Shown one piece after another: positions 50,001 to 59,000 of a stretch of 64,000 bases of DNA. Each line of letters opens with the position of its first letter. Position 1 is the first letter of the stretch. Origin of the DNA: Uloborus plumipes (Eukaryota; Arthropoda; Arachnida; Araneae; Uloboridae); contig JAXGGA010005844.1 in assembly GCA_038373865.1 (NCBI GenBank), forward strand, positions 1 to 64,000, read 5' to 3'. Both the position numbers and the translations under genes were made by a program. The notes beneath the pieces were generated by a model. The model was not told the DNA's origin. It saw nothing but the letters and a program-made list of their open reading frames with translations, and did no database searches.

Positions 50001-53000
50001 GGCACTTGTTTACGAGAAGAAAAAGAGGTCTAATCCCTGAGTCTGAAGTACCGCTCCTCCTCAGAGGGTGGCAAAAGCCCTGGAGAGAAACACGTGTCTA
50101 GCGGCTGATTTTAAGAAATGAGGTAGAGAACAGCTATTTTTTGTTGATGATTATCAGATTCTCAGAAAGTGACAATGAATGTCCGTTTGCCATGTTGCTG
50201 GCGATTTGCGGGTAAGGACAGCTGGTAAGAAAAAAAAGAAGATTTGTCCTTTTCAACCTGAACAAAAATAACTTTCTCCAGCAGAACTTACGTTCGTTCA
50301 AAAGAGATACGACGATATCAAACCGATGCATCGTCTCCCGAAGGTTCTCGTGTTCAAAATTAGTCTAGAAACGCGTAATTCGTTACATAATGAGAATATT
50401 TTAGAGAAAAAAAATAGTTTTTTTGATTAAATTATTTCATTGAAAACAGTTTACTGATCCGTCGGAATCGGAAAGATTTTCGGCACTCAGATTTCTGTCG
50501 GAAAATTTGATCGTCGGATTTTCCCGACGAAGTTAGAAATTTTCCCCGATGGGGGGGCAAGGCGTTTCCGACGGGGGGGCAATTGCCCCCCCTGCCCCAT
50601 AGCTGGCGCCGCCACTGCGGAACAGATCCAATGTTTTCCCTTTTTTTGACAAAAGGAGAAAGTATTTAGCGCTTAATCACTGACTTGAGTTACGTTGCCT
50701 TCAAAGTCGATTTGCAAAGGTATTCAGTTTTAAATACGCTGCAATGATTCTTTCCTATTAACTGAAAAAAAAGGAAACATTGTCAAGGTCATAGCTCAAC
50801 TTTTCAGAAGAGCACTATGGCGCAAGATAAAACTTTTCGAGAAATTCGTTTAGAACCAGAAAGGCTCACTCTAGCGTAGTGGTTAAGGTGTCTTAAATTG
50901 CAATATTTCCGATGTTCGGAAAAAATATATGTTATGCATAAGCTAATTTCGAACAATTCGATACCTTATTTATCACTATACTTTAAAAACTTTTCGAGTT
51001 ATCGTAAAAAAAATTATACTTTCATAAAACGTTTCATGTATGTTTGTCTGCATATGTCTCTAATAACCTAAACCTTTTTTTTTTTTTTTCGAATACAAAC
51101 TCTATTCTCAAAAAAAAATAAATAAATAAATAAAATCGAAAATGTTGCTAAATTTTGATTTTTACTTTTAAAATTTCGATAAAAAAGTGTTCATAAAATT
51201 TTATAAAGATTAAATTAAGGTTTAAGTCTTGAGGAAAGTATGTAGCAATATTTTAAAATTAAGATTGCAATTCAATTATTTTACTGTGAGAGAAAGTGCA
51301 TAATATTTTTCGAGCTAGAGAAAGCAGTTCATTTTCTCTACTAATAATAAAGCTGAAAGTTTGTCTCTCTTTCTTTCTGTCTTTTCTTCTGTCTTTCTTT
51401 CTGTCTTTCCTTCTGTCTGTCTGTTACGCGCGTAGCGCCAAAACCGTTCGGTCGATTTTCATGCCACTTGGCACAAAATTAGTTTGTAGCATGTAGTTTT
51501 GCACCTCGAAGCGATTTTTCGAAAATTCCATTTCGTTCTTTTTCTATTCGAATTCTTAGCGGAAATTCGATAAAATAGGGAAGAAATATTTCACACACAT
51601 TTTCAAGTCTTATGTCATTCGAAAGCTTGAAATTTTCTGCACAAAATGAAGTTTTTTCGAAGTTTCTACGATCATCAGGAGAGCTGTAACAATTGTTTTT
51701 AGAATCCCGAAATTCAAGGCTTACCTTCAGTAAAGCAAGCCAAACGATTCTAAAATGGTTCAGCTCGATAATAAAATTTGTTTGAAAAGAGAGATGAAAA
51801 GAATTATTTTATCAACGGAAATCAACTTTTCATGTTGTTACTATGGTTACGTGTTCATACTTATTTTTGTTTCGTTCTTTTTCCAGGGTTGCCAGACGTA
51901 GTATTTTTGATTCTACGGTAGTATTTTTTCGGCCCAAATAAGGAGCGTAGTATTTTTCTGGCAACCCTGTTTCCAATATACTAATGACTTAATTAAAAGA
52001 TTTGGCGGATTTTTTTTTTTCATTTTCATAGATTTCGCATTTCAGCAACATTGATTTTGGCAACGTTTGGAAACAGTAGTATTTTGTAATATTTTTTTTA
52101 GAGGAGGTATAGTATTTTTTGTTCCAATTCTCTGGCAACCCTGTCTTTTTCCCGGTGAAGATGCTTTGGGACCCTGCTTGGCGCGTTTTCAAAAAGTCAA
52201 CTACGCAAAATAGCTAGGATTACCACGCTTGGCGCGCCAATCGTTCATTTAGCGAGAAAAGGGTACCTAAAGCACAGATTAACGAAATATCGTATCAATT
52301 TCGATATTGCATCGTTTTTTTAAAGTGTTTCATTTCGGAAAATGTATTGTTTTGTTTTTTAAGCTGGGAAAGAAAACTTTCTTCTTCTTTTAAACTTTGG
52401 TAAGATTTCTGTTGGTTTCTGTTACCAACAAAACTGTTCTTATTTTCTCTTTTGGCTTATTTTTGTCCATCTCCCTTGGGGTTGCATTCGAATGTTCTAA
52501 GGGGGTTGTTTTACCCCATTTATCGGGTAAATCAGTGTTTTCAATGCAAGGTGATATGAATTGGTTAACAAAAGTGATATGAATTGGCGCGACCACTTGG
52601 CGATATATCGCCAAGCTTTTGATCGCCAAATATTTGACGCCAAATTGGCGATTTTTTTTTTTTTTTTTTTTTTGATTTAGGTTCAATTTGGCGCTGTTGG
52701 CGATATTTTGCGAAAAATCCACTGAATGATGTTAAAAACGACGATCTTTAGGAGATTAATCATTGTAAAATATTTTTTTGCATTGTTTCGTAGAAAACTA
52801 GGGCTACAAATGTTTGAATTGTTATTTTGCTCACTCCAAGCACTATTTTAGCACTTAAGGCATCTACTAAGAAATTTACACGTAAAATTAAGTAGTGTGG
52901 GGTCCATATCAGATCTTTATATCACTTTGAAGGAATTATAGTTGAATAAAACTAAAATAGAGCATTTTTTCTGATATATCAATTATTTTACAAATGAACT

Positions 53001-56000
53001 TTTAATTTTATACCACGGGCAAAGCCGTGCGGGTACCGCTAGTATTAGCAAATACAGGGAGCAAGTCCAATCATTGGCTTAGAAAAGGCTGAAACAAAGA
53101 TCCCAAGTCACATGGTGCAACATCGGCAAATGAGAGACGCGTCTTGCGTCAAACAAGAGAAACACGATTTCTCCCAATGCTTTCCTTGAAATATCCCACG
53201 TGACTTGAGATCTGTGTATCAAGAATTGAAGAATTCGCTCCCTCCACCTTTATTCCTTCTCAATGGTTTTGAATCATTGTATGGTGCTCCTCTGGTAAGT
53301 TGTCCTCCGGAACAGATCCAATGTTTTCCCTTTTTTTGACAAAAGGAGAAAGTATTTAGCGCTTAATCACTGACTTGAGTTACGTTGCCTTCAAAGTCGA
53401 TTTGCAAAGGTATTCAGTTTTAAATACGCTGCAATGATTCTTTCCTATTAACTGAAAAAAAAGGAAACATTGTCAAGGTCATAGCTCAACTTTTCAGAAG
53501 AGCACTATAGCGCAAGATAAAACTTTTCGAGAAATTCGTTTAGAACCAGAAAGGCTCACTCTAGCGTAGTGGTTAAGGTGTCTTAAATTGCAATATTTCC
53601 GATGTTCGGAAAAAATATATGTTATGCATAAGCTAATTTCGAACAATTCGATACCTTATTTATCACTATACTTTAAAAACTTTTCGAGTTATCGTAAAAA
53701 AAATTATACTTTCATAAAACGTTTCATGTATGTTTGTCTGCATATGTCTCTAATAACCTAAACCTTTTTTTTTTTTTTTTCGAATACAAACTCTATTCTC
53801 AAAAAAAAATAAATAAATAAATAAAATCGAAAATGTTGCTAAATTTTGATTTTTACTTTTAAAATTTCGATAAAAAAGTGTTCATAAAATTTTATAAAGA
53901 TTAAATTAAGGTTTAAGTCTTGAGGAAAGTATGTAGCAATATTTTAAAATTAAGATTGCAATTCAATTATTTTACTGTGAGAGAAAGTGCATAATATTTT
54001 TCGAGCTAGAGAAAGCAGTTCATTTTCTCTACTAATAATAAAGCTGAAAGTTTGTCTCTCTTTCTTTCTGTCTTTTCTTCTGTCTTTCTTTCTGTCTTTC
54101 CTTCTGTCTGTCTGTTACGCGCGTAGCGCCAAAACCGTTCGGTTGATTTTCATGCCACTTGGCACAAAATTAGTTTGTAGCATGTAGTTTTGCACCTCGA
54201 AGCGATTTTTCGAAAATTCCATTTCGTTCTTTTTCTATTCGAATTCTTAGCAGAAATTCTATAAAATAGGGATGAAATATTTCACACACATTTTCAAGTC
54301 TTATGTCATTCGAAAGCTTGAAATTTTCTGCACAAAATGAAGTTTTTTCGAAGTTTCTACGATCATCAGGAGAGCTGTAACAATTGTTTTTAGAATCCCG
54401 AAATTCAAGGCTTACCTTCAGTAAAGCAAGCCAAACGATTCTAAAATGGTTGAGCTTTAGAATAAAATTTGTTTGAAAAGAGAGATAAAATTAATTATTT
54501 TATCAACGGAAATCAACTTTTCATGTTGTTACTATGGTTACGTGTTCATACTTATTTTTGTTTGTTTCTTTTTCCAGGGTTGCCAGCGTCAATCTTCGTA
54601 GGCTACGGCCAGACGTAGTATTTTTGATTCTACGGTAGTATTTTTTCGGCTCAAATAAGGAGCTTAGTATTTTTCCGGCAACCCTGTTTCCAATACACTA
54701 ATGACTTAATTAAAAGATTTGGCGGATTTTTTTTTTTTTTTTTTTTTCATTTTCATAGATTTCGCATTTCAGCAACATTGATTTTGGCAACGTTTGGAAA
54801 CAGTAGTATTTCGTAATATTTTTTTAGAGGAGGCGTAGTATTTTTTTGTTCCAATTCTCTGGCAACCCTGTCTTTTTCCCGGTGAAGATGCTTTGGGACC
54901 CTGCTTGGCGCGTTTTCAAAAAGTCAACTACGCAAAATAGCTAGGGTTACCACGCTTGGCGCGCCTATCGTTCATTTAGCGAGAAAAGGGTACCTAAAGC
55001 ACAGATTAACGAAATATCGTATCAATTGCGATATTGCATCGTTTTTTTAAAGTGTTTCATTTCGGAAAATGTATTGTTTTGTTTTTTAAGCTAGGAAAGA
55101 AAACTTTCTTCTTCTTTTAAACTTTGGTAAGATTTCTGTTGGTTCCTGTTATCAACAAAATTGTTCTTATTTTCTCTTTTGGCTTATTTTAGTCCATCTC
55201 CCTTGGGGTTGCATTCGAATGTTCTAAGGGGGTGTTTTACCCCATTTATCGGGTAAATCAGTGTTTTCAATGCAAGGTGATATGAATTGGTTAACAAAAG
55301 TGATATGAATTGACGCGACCACTTGGCGATATATCGCCAAGCTTTTGATCGCCAAGTATTTGACGCCAATTGGCGAAATTTTTTTTTTTTTTTTATTTAG
55401 GTTCAATTTGGCGCTGTTGGCGATATTTTGCGAAAAATCCACTGAATGATGTTAAAATCGATGATATTTAGGAGATTAATCATTGTAAAACATTTTTTTG
55501 AATTGTTTCGTGCAAACTAGGGATACAAATGTTTGAATTGTTATCTTGCTCACTCCAAGCACTATTTTAGCACTTAAGGCATCTACTAAGAAATTTACAC
55601 GTAAAATTAAGTAGTGTGGGGTCCATATCAGATCTTTTTATCACTTTGAAGGAATTATAGTTGAATAAAACTAAAATAGAGCATTTTTTCTGCTATATCA
55701 ATTATTTTACAAATGAACTTTTAATTTTATACCACGGGCAAAGCCGTGCGGGTACCGCTAGTGTTTTATAAAGCTGGAATATGTTCTATTTCAGCTACTA
55801 ATAAAGACTGCCCCCCCCCTCCCCCAGTTGCTAATGCATAGAAAATTCATCTTCTGTTTGGTTGTCTTTGTTTTTTCTTTTCACTGAAAGCATATCACAC
55901 ACATTCTATGATGTCCCTCCCCCCTCAATTCACTCTTTGCAACACCTGTCCTGCACCTGCATGTATTTTCTTTATTTCACATATTAGACAACAAATAGCA

Positions 56001-59000
56001 CTATTTGTGCATACATATTTGGACTGCAACCTTCCAGCATCTATGCAGGGGGGATGAGTAGGATTACTTTTCCATTTATTAGATGGAAATCAAAGCTCTA
56101 AAAGAAAATGGTAAAAATAATGAAATTGGGATTGTCCAAGAGCATTTTTTAAGGATTAAAATAAAAAGATTTAAATCGATGATTTAAAAAAAAAAAAATC
56201 AATTGATTTAAATCGCGATTTAACCCTCTGACGGTTTTGGACGTCTTATCACATCCAGTTAGCATGTAATTCTGGACCTGCCGAACCGCCGGAGGGTTAA
56301 ATCACAGATTTAAATCAATTGATTTAAATCATTGACACCCTGACAATAGGGTAGGCAAAAGAAGTTCCTTTCAAATTTTGATGATGTGTTGAGCCAGAAA
56401 AAGTGCCAGTGGTGTCACCAGTAGCATACATAGACTTAGATGCGCATCCTGCGAGGTTTGTGAGTGCGCCCCCCACCGCCCTAAGAAAATATTCAAAAAA
56501 AAAAAAAAATCCCATATAAATCATAGTGTTTTTTTTTTTTTTCTGGATCATGTGCCCTCAAACTTCTTGCCCCTCCCCCCCTCTATACTATAAAGTAATT
56601 AATTGGTACTATTTATTTACTTCATTTTCATTCATTTATTTAATCAATGAATTTTCTTTTTGAAAATAGGTACAACAGCTTTAGTAGCAATCATATACAA
56701 AAATGAATTAATTGTTGCAAATGTAGGAGATTCTAGAGGTGTAATCTGTGATTCAAAAGGAAATACTATTCCTTTGTCCTTTGATCATAAACCTGATCAG
56801 GTGAGTTTTTTTTTACACGTTCTTCCAATGTATTATATTTGTGAAGTTTAGCATTTCATTTGATATTGTTGCAAACATTCATCACATTTTTTATAATGTC
56901 CTTTAATGTAGCTGCTAGAGTGCGACATCCATGACAAAACATCAATGTTAGAAATTAAAAGATTGATGGTGTAGATACATCAAGCAAAAAACATCAATGT
57001 ATTTTGCTTGAACATAGTTTTTTTTTCAATATACTTCTTTCAAATTTGAATGTATAGTAGCCCTTAGTTATTTTGAACTTTGTTATATCACTCATTTGGA
57101 TATATCACAATTTTCGTTTGTCTGCGGAAGAACATTAACTATAAAACATCAATGGTATTTATAGAAAAATCTTTTCTGTGAAAACTGCAATTACTGATTA
57201 ACAATAACTTTTTTACAGCGTTTTTTTAAGATATTTTTTTTTCTGTTGAAATGTAAAAACGTCGACATCGAAACAAACATCAATCCCAAAACAAAAATGT
57301 TCAAAAAATAAAAGTAGTAACACATAAATAGTAATTATAGAAAATTTTTTCTAATAAGTAACTCCTTGTTGAGGATGTAATATCTTTCTGCATATTTTTA
57401 TAAATATTTCTAACAGCAATGTGATACATCGACATCAAAAAAAAAAAAAAGAAACAGCAAAGGCAACTCATTGAACATTCGCAGCAATCATCAAAAACTT
57501 TATTGCATGAAATAAATACTGATTAGTGTCATAAATTTTTTTTCAAATATGATTGACGCACATTTTAACAAATTGTTTTTGCTAAAATGTAAAACATTGA
57601 TAGTATAATCATTGATATTTTGACAAAAACATCAATGTTTCTGAAAACAACGACATTGATGTCACACCTCTAGTAACTGCCAACTTAACTCATTCATTTG
57701 GGAAACTCCGGAATTTTGATGTGTCCTCTAGAACTCCCTAATGAAACACATATTTCCCGAATTTTCACCCAAAAAAAACAATTCTCCAAAAATTAGATTT
57801 TTCTGTGATTAGAATTTCATAAAATCCCTACAGCAAAATAATCACATAAATGAAACTTTTTTATACATGAGTATGAAAATAGTACGTATCAACTAATTTT
57901 TGAAACTTTTTTTTTTTTCATTTTATATTTCTTTTTACTTAGAAAAGCAGCAAAACGGTCCCGATTTTTTTCTGAACTTCCACCTTTTTGTCTGATGCAA
58001 GGAATTTTTACTGTCACTTATGTAAAAAATTAGAAAAAAAAGAAACATATACCTCTTTTATTCGTTTATTTATCGTCAAGGCTAAAAGCTGTGTGCATTT
58101 TTTTTAACTTTGAAAAAGAAAAACTAGTGATCTGAATTTCCAAATTAGGGGTCCTGCAGGATTTCTGAATGCTGAATTTTTAAAAATCCTTTTTACTCTG
58201 GAACTTTTGTCCCTAAATTTACTCATACAAAGGCTCTCTAATTTTCATCTTTCACTGCTGGTGGTGATGCTTTAGCTCCCTACTGTATAAAATAAGGTCT
58301 GATTTCGCTGTTATAAAATCTTTTGAGCTGATTTTTAGCTTTTTAATACGCTTTTAGTTTCACATGTGGGTTTGTTTGTATGTATGTATATACATAACTC
58401 GGAATAAAAGATAAAATTCATGTTCTTTACAAATATAATATTAATATATTTAATATTATCATTAATACTAAAGGCTAAACTATATTAAATGTTGATGTAT
58501 TTATTATAAGTGCATGTAAACATAGCGGATGTTCAATTTTTCCCCTTATAGTTTAATTAACTCAAAAAGTGCATTTTTTAGTTTTTTTAAACTATAATTT
58601 AATTGCCCTGATTTTTTAAAAATCAATTTCAGGACTCCCAAAAGATTTTTTTTTTTTTTTTGTCCCTTAGAAAAAATACCTAAATTCTTCAAAAAAAAAA
58701 GGGCCTTAATCTCTTTCTCGAAAACAGTTAAATGTATAAAATTTTAATTGCGCTCTGACCCAAGAAGCTCATCGTGATGTAAGGTCAACAATCAGGGTCG
58801 GGGGTCATTTAAATCTTTAATTTAATCTTAGTGCTTGTTATGTAAATTAGTTTCTAAATAGAAAACTAATGTTAGAAGTGTATATTAAGTTCAACATTTG
58901 AAAATAAAAATTTTAAATTCATTCTGTTAAATGTATTCTTATAATAATGTTCTTAATATACTGTAGCCAGAATATAAATGATTTTTTTGCAGCTGTTATT

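Larger units (their letters stand above)
44105..50617. mobile_element. 6.5-kb non-autonomous hAT-like element
   Basis: Ends CAGAGGTGGCGCTAGG and, reversed, CAGTGGCGGCGCCAGC. Perfect 8-bp duplication cggaacag at 44097-44104 and 50618-50625, with the unoccupied site present once at 53308-53315. Sub-terminal G-runs and CCCGACAGGGGGGC direct repeats at the left; CCGACGGGGGGGCAA at the right. No transposase frame. It carries at least two nested elements (44838-45450, 46690-49323). Confidence 0.9.

Noticed and set aside
51296..51496. 66-codon ORF repeated at 53987-54187 and related to 42069-42293
   Set aside because: It spans the Helitron 5' end and its pyrimidine microsatellite; the Phe/Leu/Ser run is an artefact of the repeat.
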